Part shown: one piece after another, positions 1 through 28,899 of the stretch
How the letters are laid out: each line of letters begins with the position of its first letter
Position numbering within the stretch: position 1 is the stretch's first letter
NCBI RefSeq assembly: GCF_027942865.1
Contig: NC_134513.1
Span: 34,837,429 to 34,901,428 of the forward strand
Source of the DNA: Odontesthes bonariensis
Lineage: Eukaryota > Chordata > Actinopteri > Atheriniformes > Atherinopsidae
Direction: 5' to 3'
DNA: 64,000 nucleotides
The notes under the pieces: generated by a model
What the model was told of the DNA's origin: nothing
The model's input: the letters and a program-made list of their open reading frames with translations, nothing else
The model's database searches: none
Position numbers and translations under genes: made by a program

Positions 1-1169
1 TGGGCCTGTGGTGACTGTACTGATGAAATATTCCGAGGTCTTTGGTTTCTTCAGTTTTTAACGGTTAAAATTAGTTTTATTAGATATTTTTTAGGTATAT
101 TTTATTTAGTGTACAGTGTGTGTATTGGGTTATTTCTGCTGACCTGAACTACTGTCGATCTTGGCCAGGACAATCTTGGAAAAGAGATTTTAAATCTTTA
201 GAGATCTGTACTTCCTGGTTAAATAAAGGTGAAAATAAATTAGTGGTGCAAGAGGCAGTGAGGATTTACTTGGTAAACATCGTCTCTACTGGATGGGGGA
301 TGCTTGACAAGGTTTCTTGTTGACAAAGTTGCGTTTGGTTGTTTGTTTGGTCACCATATTGTATTCTAGCTTGCTCTGAGTTTGTCTTTTGTACGCACAG
401 AACCTGAATTCTAACTACATGACAGTGTTTTTACACTAAAACTTAATGATCTGCCTCATATCTCAGTTAATTTCTAATCCTAAAAAAACAACATTTTAAT
501 GAGTTTCTTTTTTTAAAAGACATCTTTCTAATCAATATATTGTAAAATATGTCAGTAAATCCATAGAAATAACTCTGACATACATATGCAATCAATCTTC
601 TAAGAGGGGTGTTTTTCCAGATAACATGAAGTTAGCAGAGACAAGCACGACATGGACAAATACAGGCCAATGTTCTTTGATCCCCAGTTTTCAAATAGGA
701 TAGAAAAATGATTTCTAACACAAATGGATCTCTTTATTAACAAATCTTAAGTGAAAATCAATAAGGGTTAAGGAAAAATTGAACTACGTGTGCTGTGATG
801 GGGACGGTAGAAGAAAAAGCCAAGCGGGTTGAAAAGGAAGAGTGCTCCGTTTGTATTGGCATTGTAGCCAAAGTGGTGAACTGTGGTACCTCAGTTTCAG
901 GCTTGGAAATGTGCTTAATGAAGGCCAGCGCACTTCAAAACGAGTCAGAAGCTCAGAGTTTTAAGGTTCACAAACTTCCCCGTGTTGCTTTAAAGGACAG
1001 TCGAGTCTAAAGTGAAATTAAATAAAAGATGAAGCTAAAGAACAAATGTGAAAAGTCACTTTACGAGCAGCTGCATTTATTTACAAACACCTCCTGACCT
1101 CTAACCTTTCCTCTTGTCTTAACCTGAACACCCTCCTCTGTGTGTGTGTGTGTGTGTGTGTGCGCGCAG
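1..1169 (+). other. GRIP1 intron, 3' part (gene begins upstream of the window)
   Basis: No exon is visible here. The stretch ends in a TG dinucleotide run (about 1139-1163) that forms part of the polypyrimidine/TG tract before the acceptor AG at 1168-1169. It carries one copy of a TTAA-flanked dispersed repeat near 880-989; related copies lie at 32364-32641 and 54760-55080. The exons for PDZ1 to PDZ3 of GRIP1 must lie upstream. The open frames at 120-323 and 795-1010 show no codon or family signal; the second is the repeat. Confidence 0.6.
880..989 (+). mobile_element. Fragment of a TTAA-flanked DNA transposon family
   Basis: The segment with the shared words 'cacttcaaaacgagtcagaa' and 'ggttcacaaactt' recurs in diverged form near 55020-55080 and 32595-32641. 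The right end reads GTGTTGCT followed by TTAA, as in the 32-kb copy. The left end is not clear. It is non-autonomous, with no transposase visible. Confidence 0.5.
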
Positions 1170-17484
<16,315 letters not shown>

Positions 17485-17689
17485 CAGACAAAAACTAGAT
17501 CAAACTGGATTCAACCAGTTGTGACAAGACTTGACTGAACAAGTCTGTGAGGAGAACAGTGCAACAATGTTGAAGTCAAACTGGTTTAGATCTGTGTAAA
17601 CTGGTTCAAAGTGGACCTCCCATGGTGCTACACACACCGTCTGGATGAAGTTTGGCCTTTGATCTCTTAAGTTTGACCCTTGAACTGCT

Positions 17690-18440
17690 AAAGCAGCCTG
17701 AAAGCACACAACTGGACCGGAGCATCTCCTCACATATTCATCTAAACCGGTTCTCCGTACTGGTACAACTGGTGTCATTAGAACCAGAATTATAACTACT
17801 GATCCTACTGGAAACACAGCCGGAGCTACTGACCTAACTGGTCCAAGATGAGGGGTTACTGGTCCCACTAGCCCAGAGCCATGGCTACCGATTCTATTGA
17901 AGCCACAACCACAGCCAACTGTATTTATGGTATACAAGCCTAGGCTTCTGGTCCCACTGAAGCCCAAGTCATAGCTGCTGGTTTAAATGTTCTACAACAA
18001 TACTTCCTGGTTTTCGAAGTCTAAAATGAGGGCTACTTGTCCTACTAGAACCAGAGCTGTGACCAGTGGTGTTTCTGCTGAAAGACACATGGATTCTGGT
18101 CTTGGTGGGAAAATATTCTGACTCCCACCAGAGTCAGAGCCACAGGAGTTGTCTTACCTGGTCAAAGACATGGTTCTGGCTCATGGTCTCAGAGTAACAG
18201 AGCCAAGGATACTAGTCCTGTTGCGGCAAAAGCATCAGCCCATTGTCCTGATGGTCCAAGACCCATAAGAACTGACCCTAATGGTGGCAGAACTATGGGT
18301 ACTGTTTCTACTGAAGCCTGAGACACAACTAGTCTTTCTGGTCCAAGACCTGGTTCTGGTGGTGGAGAAGAGATGTGGCCACTGCTTCTGGGAGTCCAGA
18401 GTCATGGCTCTTGTTTTAGTATAAAGGCTTCTGGCTTCAC
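17690..18440 (+). repeat. Degenerate 30-bp minisatellite in the GRIP1 3' UTR
   Basis: The word ACTGGTCCTACTGG (with changes) begins near 17768, 17798, 17828, 17858, 17887, 17918, 17947 and 17976, a period of 29-31 bp. The second half of the unit is of the type AACCAGAGCCATGGCT. The pattern continues more loosely to about 18440. Confidence 0.75.
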
Positions 18441-21114
18441 TGGCTAAAAACCACAGCAGCACAATGACTGATTGGACTCGAGTCCAGAACCTGCTTATGG
18501 ACAGAAAGGTTGCCAAGGAGACAGGGGATGCTCCAATCAGTATTGATAGCTGATGTTGATAGGAACCAATGCTGACTAGCTACAGGTTTATTTGTGTATT
18601 CCTGTGTCACAAACCCAGTCTTGTGCTCTGTGTTCTGCTCACTGGTCCAAAACATGACTAAAAATTCTGCTATTCACCTCAGAAATTACAGTCAGGAAAG
18701 AGCATTCGGTTGTGAAGGCCTGAAACTACTAAAGGTGCAATTGTTCTAAATGATTGTGCCTGACACTTTAAAGTTGATGGTCATGAAATTTCAGACACTG
18801 TTTAACGATCTGGTGAGCGCTTTGTTTGCACACAGCTGCTCTAATGCTGCCTCACACAAAGGTCAGATGGAAAAAAGGAAACTCTCACAATGGGCCTGAA
18901 ATAACTTCACTAGCAGAAAAGTTCAGGTTTACACGTGAGATTTAAGATGGTCATGGTTAGCTGGGAGTTTTTAGATGGTAAGGTGTAAGTTTCAAGTTGA
19001 AAATGGTTACGTTGGAGATCAGAAATCGTTGAAGGTTTTGGTGTAGATGATGGTACTGAAGGGTGGTATCCATAAAGCAATGACAAGATGCAGCTGTTCA
19101 ACATAAATACCTTAAATACGAGGTAAATGTGATGATTTATGAAACTCCAAAACATAACCTTATAATAGTCGGTCAGTACAGAGCAACAAAATTCTGATAG
19201 TAGCCCCTCAAGAAGTCCAGAGACTCCACATTTGATTTCTTAACCAGAGTCATTATGGCAGCCAGGAGTTATTGTTTGTGATGTGAAGACAACATCAAGA
19301 CACTGATGTTGGTTGCAATACGTACATTTGAGCTGGTGTCAGATGACACCATTAAAGAAAACATTTGTTTGGTTTCAGGGCTTTATAAATGTTGGCTCCA
19401 TGTGATGTGAGTAAGGAGAGTCAGCTGTTCCAGTACTTTGGTTTTGGGGTCTTAAATGGTTGTTTCATTTCACTCATGTGAATCACAATGTGATTCCTCT
19501 GAGTCTCTTTTAGGATAGAATAGTCTCTGTAGTGGGAACAGATTCTTCTGGACATGGGCCAATGACCAAATTGACATTTTCACTCACATTCACATTGAAA
19601 GACTCGCTGCTACACAGATGTGATGATGAGTGTTAAGGGTTAGATTAGACAAAGAGGAAATGGGCACAAATCTCACCATAGACCTGAAGTAACGTTATTG
19701 GTCCAAAATCTCTGGGGATGTCAAACCACAACATTGTTTTGGTGTTTGTAGCAGCAACTTTTTAAAAATGAAATATTTCATCAGATTAGCAATATTCACT
19801 TTGTTTTTGGTTCGGTACTTACGAATTTAAAACAAAATAACTATGTCAAAGACATGCCAAGCTGAGTTTCAGCATAGATTTTTAGTCTTCAGAAGTCTTC
19901 TTATTAAGACACTTTTCCACTGTGAAAACCTTTGTTTGAAACTCTGTTTCAGCTGTAGGAATCAGGGACTGAATGACTTTCAGAAGGAAGTCCCTGCGTG
20001 GGGGATGGTATTTGTGTGAGAACTTTGGATCGTTTCTTTAACTGGGATGAATTTGATGACAATTACTCCGTATAAAAGACATTACTCTATTGTTTTTTTT
20101 TTTCATTCCTGCTTAGTTTTTTCGAATCAGCTGATACTGATCGGAGCATCCCAGACAAAACAGAAACAAAGACAAGAGGGTTTACGTTTGAGATTTTAGT
20201 TTTGTGCCATAAACGAGCTGCGGACTGGTGATGAAACGGTGATGATTATAATGATGATACTGAGCAGTTCAATAAGAATCTTTTTCTACTGTTTACACCT
20301 GTTGGACTGGCCACACTGTGTATGTATGTGAGCGTGTATGTGTGTATGCTATGTGTGTTACACACAAGGCCAGTTAAGCCCCACCCACCTCAATTCCCCA
20401 TCTTGGCTCTACCCCACCTTCCCTTGACCAATAGGCAGCCAAGACGACAGCGGTTCTGAGAGATTCAGCTGATTGGCTGGAACCAATCAGAAAACAAACA
20501 TTTCCCTGCTTGTCTGTGATTGGTTGGTTTATGTGTTGAGGAGAACCAATCAGCTCCTAGAAAAGAGGCCAAGCATGACCCCACCCCAAGTCCTACTGTC
20601 CCCATTATCCCAGTCCCAGTAACAGTGATCTATTATGCTAATCAATAGGTGTGTTTTTGATTGACTGTTGTCAGTTCTCTTTGTTTGTTTGTTTGTTTCA
20701 GTGGCCGCCGAACCTAAAAATATGTACAATAGATTTTAAAAAACGGTTGGCGTCGCTGTTCACATCAAAACCATGAAAGCCCTAAAACCTTCACCTCATG
20801 ACCACGAAAACAACAAAGTTACACAAGAAAAATATCCTGTGAAAAAAGGAAACCTGTGACGTAAATACATGTTCTGTGTGTGTTTGTGTGAGAGTGAATG
20901 AATGTGTGAGTGTTTATTTTGGATATCAACATCTTCCTGCTCTCACCTCAGTCTGAACTCACTATTTACGCTGGCCAATCAGAACCCTCCCTCAGCACCA
21001 ACCACCGATACAAATTCTCCCTTAGCCAAACTATCTTATATCTATTTTGCAACAGGTTCTTAGCTGTGGATTAGAGATCTGTGATTGGCTGTTGATGACT
21101 GTGATGCTTTGGAA

Positions 21115-22210
21115 TTAAAGCACATTGCTAGCATATAGTTAGCAAGTGGCTAGAAGATGCTGAGCACACGGTTAGTATGGCCATAGCACATGGCTACATA
21201 CACAGCACAAAGCTAATCAAAACTATTTCTACCACCTGTTAAACATGTGTTTACTGTCTAGTTAACAAGTCTTTGATTAGCACATGGTTAACACAGCTCG
21301 TGTGTGGTTAGCACATAGCTAACACAAGGCTAACATCTAGCTAACATACCCTTGTGTTGGCACAGGCAATGTATAGTTCGCACAGACTTTGCACAAGGCC
21401 AAAACAGGGCTAGAATCTGCTAGTAAAACTACTTAACATGTTGGCAGTGTCATCACCTGACTAACACAGCTACGTGGCTGGCACAAAAAGTATCATATGC
21501 TCCATTTGACTTGGAATTTCAGTTGGAAAAATCTACTGAAACACCCTTGAAGTTGGATTTGCCACTCTAAAGTTTGGTGGAACCTCAACAGCCTTGACAT
21601 CAAAATCCAACATAACCTCCCCACACATAAAAAGTATGATAGCTGCAGTAACAAACCATGTATTAACATGTCTGTCAGTCTGAGTCTCATCAAACCAGTT
21701 GCACACTTAGTACTGTCTAAATTCTATAAGTGAAGAGATGTCTGCTGAATTTTTCTGCGCAAAATAGAGCAAAATACATTGTTAACAGCTTATAATGCCA
21801 ATAGCATGAGCATAAAGAGCAAAACCTGCCGGCTTTCCAACTTCTAACTGGAACATGATCTACTTGGGTATGAAAGAATTTGGCCAGATCCCTCTGGGAA
21901 CTCAACTAACACAAGGCTATAGCAAGTAAGCACCAACTAGGTGTCAGAACATGGCATGTGCAAACACCTGGCCCACACTGCTAATTTATGGTTAGCATAC
22001 ACCTTGAGCTTGGGGCTAATTCATGTATTTGTTAACATAGGGTTGATACCTAGATAACAAAGCTAGGTGTCAACAGATGGCTGACATAACAGCAGGACTA
22101 ACCCGTGGTTTACATTGCCAAGAAAAAAACGAAGCCACCACTAGAATATAGTGCACAGCTAGCACAGAAAATAACAGCTCGTATCCAGTTAGCACATGGA
22201 TGGAGTTAAT
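21115..22210 (+). repeat. Tract of diverged GCTAAC/GTTAGC-type repeats
   Basis: Variants of 'ttagcacatagctaacac', 'ggctaacat' and 'cacatggctac' occur dozens of times over about 1.1 kb without a fixed period. The tract lies in the presumed GRIP1 3' UTR. It looks like a decayed low-complexity array rather than a transposon. Confidence 0.55.
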
Positions 22211-22800
22211 TATTTTACTGCTAATATTAAACACTGCTTGTTTACAGTGGTGACTACTGCTGCAGAAACAGCGCCGGCTAGTGATTAGTGATGTTAACAT
22301 TTTAGCATTCAAGTCAAAGCAAACTGCTCCACCAATGGGAACACCCACACAGCTGAGGGGCGTGGCTTCAGAGAGGGTTTGATGAGTGAGATCTAAAGCC
22401 ATACACACTGTGCTTGTGCGTATGTAATTACTGTGTGTGTGTGTGTGCGTGTGTTAAAGAGTGCATTTGTAAGTGTGTGTGTTTGTATGTGTGTGTAACA
22501 TTGCAGGGATTTGCACTCTAGTGATTCACCTCAGCAAGACATCCGCCCACACACACGCATACAGACGCACACATGTACACGTGCATTGCACTGCCATTTG
22601 AAATAGTGGGTCAGATTAATTTCCATGTAGCTTCACCAACCAACCAAACTGTATTTTTTCTTTAAAGGAACAGGGATGTTGTAAAGTATTTTTGTACAAA
22701 TTTAATACTTTGGTAGCATGACGTTCCTGGTGTTTGTCCTGGTCCTGTCGGGCTCCACTGCTCCTCTCCACCCCCTTTGTATGGACTACTTCTGAGCAAC

Positions 22801-22806
22801 AATAAA
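22801..22806 (+). terminator. grip1: Poly(A) signal, probably GRIP1
   Basis: AATAAA followed about 30 nt later by the GU-rich stretch 'catgtgttgtctc'. It is the best polyadenylation context between the GRIP1 stop and LSM8. Confidence 0.55.
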
Positions 22807-22830
22807 GATGAAGACTTGCTGGGAAAACTA

Positions 22831-24720
22831 GACTTCATGTGTTGTCTCACATTCGCACACACAGACATGCATGCTTGTTTGTTTGTTAAGGGAACCTAAT
22901 TAACACCTCCTGTCATGTATATAATGTTAGTGTCTTAGTTCAAATTAAAATTGGCAAAAGGGTTCAAACTCATTTCTGAGAGGCAAAAACTGACTTCAGA
23001 TTATGATGGATTTATTAATGTGATCGTCTGCTACAGGCATAGTATGACCATGATGCGAAGGCACTGCAGGTAACAGGCACTGTGTTTTTCCCCTCAGCAG
23101 GTTGGTCAGAAGAAAGTGGGCATTTGGGGGGGGTGGCCTTAAAGAGACAAGCTAAAAATGGCTGGTTTCAGACAAGGTGAACTGTGTGGCCGCATTAAAG
23201 GCCAGAGTACGTTTGTTCACTGCTGTGTTGAAGTTTAAGTTCAGCATTCAGCTGTCATCATCTGACAGTTTTTCACCAGGCAGAAGTTAGGCACAAGCAA
23301 CTAAGTGAGAACCTGGGGACACTGAAAATCCATTTCATAACTCACTACATACTAAAAGCTGTGATTAAAGCTTGCCACATTAATCATTACACCAGCGAAA
23401 TGTGATGTCAATACAACCAGCACCATAGGCATTGCTACTGAAACAATGGTGTCCTGACCCCACGGAAATAGCTTATAAAGAAGTTGTACAGGAAGTGCTG
23501 TATGCATAAACAGATTCAACTCCTCTGTTTTACTTTTATGCAATTTTTGATGCTTTTTTGTAACATTTACAATAGTTGTACCTTTTTGGTTTTTGATTTT
23601 CATACAGGCGTCTGTAGAGGCGGATCTGATCACACGCTCTTCCCTGCAGCTCTTCCTGTTTTTCTGGAGTGGAACTGACCACAACGAGACAAAAGCATCA
23701 GGAGCACCAGCTTTTGGTACTTTGGTAGTTCCATTTTGGAGTTCAACACTGTGCACGAGTGCGAGAACAGCAAGCATAAAGCAGCTCCACCCATAATTGT
23801 AATTCTTATTCCAGCTCAAATGGTAGAATTATATAAAAAAAATAACTCCCATAAAGTTGTCACAAAAGGATGAATTAGCTATAGAGAGACTTTTGGATCA
23901 TGTTGTAAAAGTATGTCTGAAGTAGTGTTGGGAATTTCAACATGGGGCTCTAAAAAAAGTGACTTTCTTCATTTCTTCAACCTCAAGTGGCCATTTGAGG
24001 AAATTTGGTTGCTCGGGCTTTTGTTTTTATATTAGTATAATGTATAATGTTGGTGACGTTTCCCCAGCTGTTATCTATAAGTATCAAATTGGTAGTGATG
24101 GATGGGATGCATGAACCAAATCTTTGAGGCCTGAATAAGGAAGACCATTTCAGATGAAGCCCAAAGTCGAGGCTTGTATCACTCTCCCAGAAATCATGTG
24201 ATCCACAGCCAATGAGTCCTCGTCCCAATACAATTTTTTTTTATCTAGAGATGTTTTTAAAAAGAATGTTTCTTTTGTGATTGTGAACAATAATTCACAT
24301 ATTGCATAAATCTTATTATTCGTATCTAATTATTATTATTATTTTATAACACAAATGGCATTAAAGTTTCAGGGCTTTAAAAAGTTTAAACTGGCCATTA
24401 CTACAAACTGGTATTTTGGTAATGCAGTAAAACAAAGACTTGAGAGGCACAGCATCAAATCCATATGCCAACCCATGATATTTATACGTATGATATTTTG
24501 ATTCATGCATTTTAAAGAAGATTTAAAAATCTTAAAGATGATTGAAATCGTGCATGATGAAGTCATTTCCGGTTGCCATGTTTGAATTTTGTCCCAACCG
24601 TTACAAATTTGCAAACTGGTTTAACTAAACAGTGGTAACTACTCATATTCAGATTTCATTTACGGAAATAGCGTTAAGCGTTGATAAAATTAAAAAAAAA
24701 AAAAAATTGCGTTGTAAAGT
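22831..24720. other. GRIP1-LSM8 intergenic region
   Basis: AT-rich sequence with no exon, transposon terminus or RNA gene that I can support. The frame at 23352-23819 on the minus strand is open for 155 codons but resembles no family I know and lacks supporting context. Confidence 0.5.
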
Positions 24721-24929
24721 TTAACTTTAACTTAAACCGGAAATTACGTTTGCGCTCTGCGCTCTGTGCTCAGGCCTGCTTGGTGAATCGGTGTGGGACT
24801 AGTCTGGACTTATCTCCAGTGTGTTGCTGTTAGTTGCCATTTCTCTGCACAGAATTGTATCCAGATAACCAGTGGAAATACTTATAAACCAGTCTACTGG
24901 ATAAATAACCACAGAGCCCGGAACGAAGC
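24721..24929 (+). promoter_or_regulatory. lsm8: LSM8 promoter and 5' UTR region
   Basis: GC content rises just before the LSM8 ATG. An ETS-type core ACCGGAAAT lies at 24736-24744, with 'tttgcgctctgcgctctgtg' shortly downstream. There is no TATA box at a suitable distance. ETS-driven TATA-less promoters are common for housekeeping RNA-processing genes. The transcription start cannot be fixed from sequence. Confidence 0.35.
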
Positions 24930-27900
24930 ATGTCTACCGCTCTGGAGAGCTACATCAATCGTATCCTACTACTGCTGCTACAGCTAACGGCCGGTTGAAA
25001 TGAATGAAGCAATGCTAGTTAGCTTAGCATGCTAACAATTAGCAATGCTTGCTTTTGTTGTTTTCTTTTTAAAGCAATTCCCAACCGTATAGGTAATGTT
25101 TCCTAATCAGTGATTTATTTTTATTTTTTTTATCTATTCTTTATTATTGTTATTTATTTTTTTCGTAGTTTCAATTAATAAATTAATTTGAGCGAGATGA
25201 ACATGGAAACTTAATAGACCAAGTGCCTCAACCTTTTGGGACCTCAGTTTGTCCCGTATTATTATTATTATTATTATTATTGTTAAAATTTGTGTTTGTA
25301 TTAGCAGTAGTATTTCTAGTATTAATTTATCAATAATATTATAATTAGAATAGTTTTTGTATTAAACCAGAGGGGTGTACCACAAAGTGTTGAGCCTAAT
25401 GTCTGAGTTTACAGAGGTTAGCTCTACTTTAACCTGCTACATCACCATGGTAACTGATGCTGAACTCCAGCTCTAGAGCAGAGTTTTAGGTAAAATTGTC
25501 TGAAAACAGACATACTTTCACAGATTCCTGTGCTGATGATGTCCCAGACAGCAAACTGAATCAACATTCAGTTGTTGTCAAGCAGGATAATGAAATTTAC
25601 ATTAAGATACCGAAAGTAACAGAAATGAATTAATTCAACTTTCATTTTTAAAGGGGCTTTGTGTGCCACATTCAGGTCGAATTTCAGCATTTTAACCATC
25701 AAATTCAACCTCAATGCAATACTGATTCAGTGCCAACTTTTCAGTATTCGATCTATGAAATATTCGACCCACCATGGGTTTCACTGCTAGTTGTTTTAGC
25801 AGGTGAGTTGTTACACACGCCTTGTGGATTTCAGCTTCCATGGCCACTGTCCTGGTGTCTGATGAGCGTCCACATTGGGCGCCTTCACCGATGTTCAGTT
25901 CTTTACTGAAACTGCCCCTTTGACCAGAACTCCGAGTTAATTATCAACCTGAGATGTAGGTTTTCAGCAGAGGGAATTATCTGATAAATTACAAACTTGT
26001 TGACCCACCAAAGAAGCTTTGCAGTAGGTTATGGGTTGTGTTATCATATGGACTGTCAGGAATATAGAATGGACTGTAGACTATATGTTTTGTATCCTTT
26101 CCCAACGAATCAGCTGATATCAGATGTAACGCACACTGGAAAATAAATGAGCTCAGGTATATATCAGAGAATATCCGATCAATAAAAATCTGTTTGATTT
26201 GGTCAGCGACTTCCATGATTTCCATGTTCAGATGGAACAGAAAAATGTCCACCAATAGAACCCAGATCCACATGTATAACATCTACGTCCAACGTGTCAG
26301 ACCTGAACCCAGAGAGGGAAAAGACCGTTTAAAACACAGTTCTGAAACTTCGTTTCTGAGGCAGTAAAAAGCGAAATGTTGAATCTGAGCCGACAGAAAC
26401 ACACTTCAGCATCGTGGTAGATTTGGTTTAAAGCTGCTCAACTGAATATTTCAATTTAAATTGGAAGTAATTAATGATAACTGAGTGATGTGTCCAGGAA
26501 AGTTTGTTTCTTGACTCCCGCTGCTTCAGGTACTGTGGCCATTGTGACCTCAGACGGCAGGATGATTGTGGTGAGTTTAAACACACCTTCGGCTCTGCAG
26601 CAAAGTGTTCCGGACAACCGAATATGTTGCAAATGTTTACATGTGTCAAACTGCAGAAAAGACCTGCTTCTTCAATCTGCCCATCGTTCCCAGCTTTGTT
26701 TAAAGGGGCGAAAGCTGTTCTGACAAAGATGAATCTGCTCGGTGTTTGAGCTGTTTTCACTGCCAGAACACATGAACGCGTCAGCGTAGACTTACACGTG
26801 TTTGTCTGTTCAGGGCACTCTGAAGGGCTTCGATCAGACCATCAACCTGATCCTGGACGAGAGTCACGAGCGAGTGTTCAGCTCCAGTCAGGGGGTGGAG
26901 CAGGTGGTGCTGGGTCTCTACATCGTCAGAGGAGACAACGTGTGAGTCGCCTCTTTCCTTCCTCTGGACACAACTTCAGCTCTGAAATGCAGAGAATGTC
27001 ATGCTTTTGACAGAGAGTTCTAGCCGTCATGGAGCCAGGTAGTAGCTGTATCCCAGAGTTTGGAGCTCTGAGACGACGCGTACAGAGTGTTTCCGTTTAT
27101 GTCCGCTGCACAGTGACAGCAGATAACTGCACGTGCGCATTCAGTCAAACACAAATGTGTACGCGGCCATCACAGCTAACACAGAGGTGCATGCTGTTGT
27201 GTTCCAATGGTACAAACAAGTCGGTGCATGTGAATAGTACCAGAAGGGTTCGAGTTGGAGCCGATTAAATGCAGATGTTTTTAGAGGCAAAGTGAAAACG
27301 TTCTGCTGAATGAAATAAAATGCAAATATCAGAACAAATATGTTGCTCAACTAAAAGTGGTGTCACTGCACTCTCAGCTGAAAACAGCCGGACTCAAAGC
27401 TGAGCAGTTAACACACCATTAACAACCCAGGTGGTGCACTGACACGGAAAAATTCCCCAGTCAACGTCCCATCCTGTATCCCATAATGCATTGCGCTGCA
27501 GCGGACTTAAAACATCAATGTTCCTGCATTACTGCACCATCAGGAATTTAATTCAGTGCGACTTCATGTAAAAACGAACATCCAAAGAGGTTTTATTTGT
27601 CTTTGTTTTTCTATTTTTTGGGGGGAAATGTGTCACACGTCAGTTTGGCTGTCGTGTGTGAACTTGGAAGGACTTGATTTTTAATCTAAATGGAAACTTT
27701 TTACTTTTCACTCTGAACCTTTCAGCTGGTGCAGAACGCTGCTGCCCGTCTTTAACCAACACCAACAGACGTGTGCACATCACTCCTGTTCTTAACTCCC
27801 TCCATCGGCTTCCTGTTCTTTATAGAACTGATTTTAAACTTTTAATGTTGGTTTTTAAAGCTCTGAACGGCCTCGCCCCGTCGTATTTATCTGAGCTTTT

Positions 27901-28654
27901 AACAGTCCTGGTAGAGCTCTGAGGTCAACAGATCAGATTCTGCTGGAAGTGCCCAGGTCAGAATACAAACCCTGGGGTGACCGAGCCTTTTCCCAAAGCT
28001 GCCCCCAGGCTCTGGAATAAGCCCCCCGTCCAGCTGCGTCTTATTTCTGACCTGGGCCTCTTCACATCTAGGCTAAAAACCTACTTATTTAGGATTGCTT
28101 TTAATAGCCAGCAGTATGATGACACTTATTCGATTTTGTTGTATTTTATTGCTTTCACTGTTCTTTTATTGTTTTTATTTGTTTTTACTTCTTCTTCTCT
28201 TTATTTATTACTTGCTGTAAAGCACTTTGGTACATCGTAATGATTGTCTGTAAAGGGCTGTAGAAATAAAGTACATTTACATTCGACACCACCTGATAGC
28301 AGCGTCGTCCTCTCTGGCCCGAGGACAGCTGTCGGGCCGGAGGGGGCCGGAGGGAACCCAAAAGTGACGATGGAAATGCTTTTGGCCCTGACACAGACAC
28401 AGTTTTTGCTGATTATAGAAGAGCTACTGATGAAGGAATTAATCAGAAAGTCACTTAGTAGATGAATCAACAGTGGTGTAAGATGATTAGAGTCCATTTC
28501 CAGTTCATTAGTGCTACTTACTGATGTAAAAAGCTCTGATTCCGTTTATCGCTTTTCTTTCAGAGCCGTGATCGGGGAGATCGATGAGGAGACCGACTCA
28601 ACGCTGGATTTAGGAAACATCCGAGCCGAGCCGCTCAACTCTGTCGTCCACTGA
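24930..28654 (+). CDS. lsm8: U6 snRNA-associated Sm-like protein LSm8, complete
   Basis: LSm8 replaces LSm1 in the nuclear LSm2-8 ring that binds the 3' oligo(U) of U6 snRNA. Exons: 24930-24960 (MSTALESYIN and split Arg), 26530-26570 (TVAIVTSDGRMIV), 26814-26941 (GTLKGFDQTINLILDE, ERVFSSSQGVEQ, LYIVRGDN) and 28564-28654 (AVIGEIDEETDSTLD, then NIRAEPLNSVVH and TGA). The total is 291 nt, 96 aa, the length of the human protein, and every junction keeps frame. Sm1 is in exons 2-3 with the DGRMIVGTLKGFDQ loop; Sm2 is LYIVRGDNVAVIGEID. Intron 3 holds a LINE fragment in sense orientation. Nothing suggests loss of function. Confidence 0.97.
24961..26529 (+). other. LSM8 intron 1
   Basis: AT-rich intron with an (ATT)n microsatellite near 25257-25281. 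No transposon termini or exons are seen. Confidence 0.6.
27715..28283 (+). mobile_element. L2/CR1-type LINE 3' end in LSM8 intron 3
   Basis: Frames encode LINE C-terminal words: NTNRRVHITPVLNSLHRLPV, MLVFKALNGLAPSYLSELL, TEPFPKAAPRLWNKPPVQLR and FTSRLKTYLFRIAF, with one frameshift near 27920. The 3' end is 'gctgtagaaataaagtacat' with a short TACATT-like tail. It is 5'-truncated and in the same orientation as LSM8. Confidence 0.85.
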
Positions 28655-28873
28655 CCTCTGACCCCGGCGGGCTCGCTGTCGCAGGAGCCGTCGCAGGAGC
28701 GGCTTCGCTGAGTTCCGTGATGAAGACGCGTCCTGAGGACTCAGCGAGTCTTCCTCTGACAGACTCCTGTGGCCACCTGCTTCTGTTTGTATTTTTTATA
28801 CATAAAGAAGTGAGTTGATGGATGTTGGGTTTACATTTTTATGCTCCGTCTTTTTGTCACTTGTGATTGTTTT

Positions 28874-28879
28874 AATAAA
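28874..28879 (+). terminator. lsm8: LSM8 poly(A) signal
   Basis: AATAAA 220 nt after the LSM8 stop, followed by the GU-rich 'tttgatttgttgtgttc'. Confidence 0.85.
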
Positions 28880-28899
28880 GTTTGATTTGTTGTGTTCTA

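Larger units (their letters stand above)
17485..22830 (+). other. grip1: Probable GRIP1 3' UTR
   Basis: From the TAG stop at 17482-17484 to the first canonical poly(A) signal in a good context (22801) there is no splice acceptor followed by recognisable coding sequence. A 5.3-kb 3' UTR is in keeping with neuronal scaffold genes. It contains a 30-bp degenerate minisatellite (17690-18440), a GTTTGTTT run near 20680 and a long tract of diverged GCTAAC-rich repeats (21115-22210). The extent is inferred; RNA evidence would be needed to confirm it. Confidence 0.5.

Noticed and set aside
23352..23819. 155-codon minus-strand frame in the GRIP1-LSM8 spacer
   Set aside because: No recognisable domain, no splice or poly(A) context, and composition like the surrounding AT-rich DNA.
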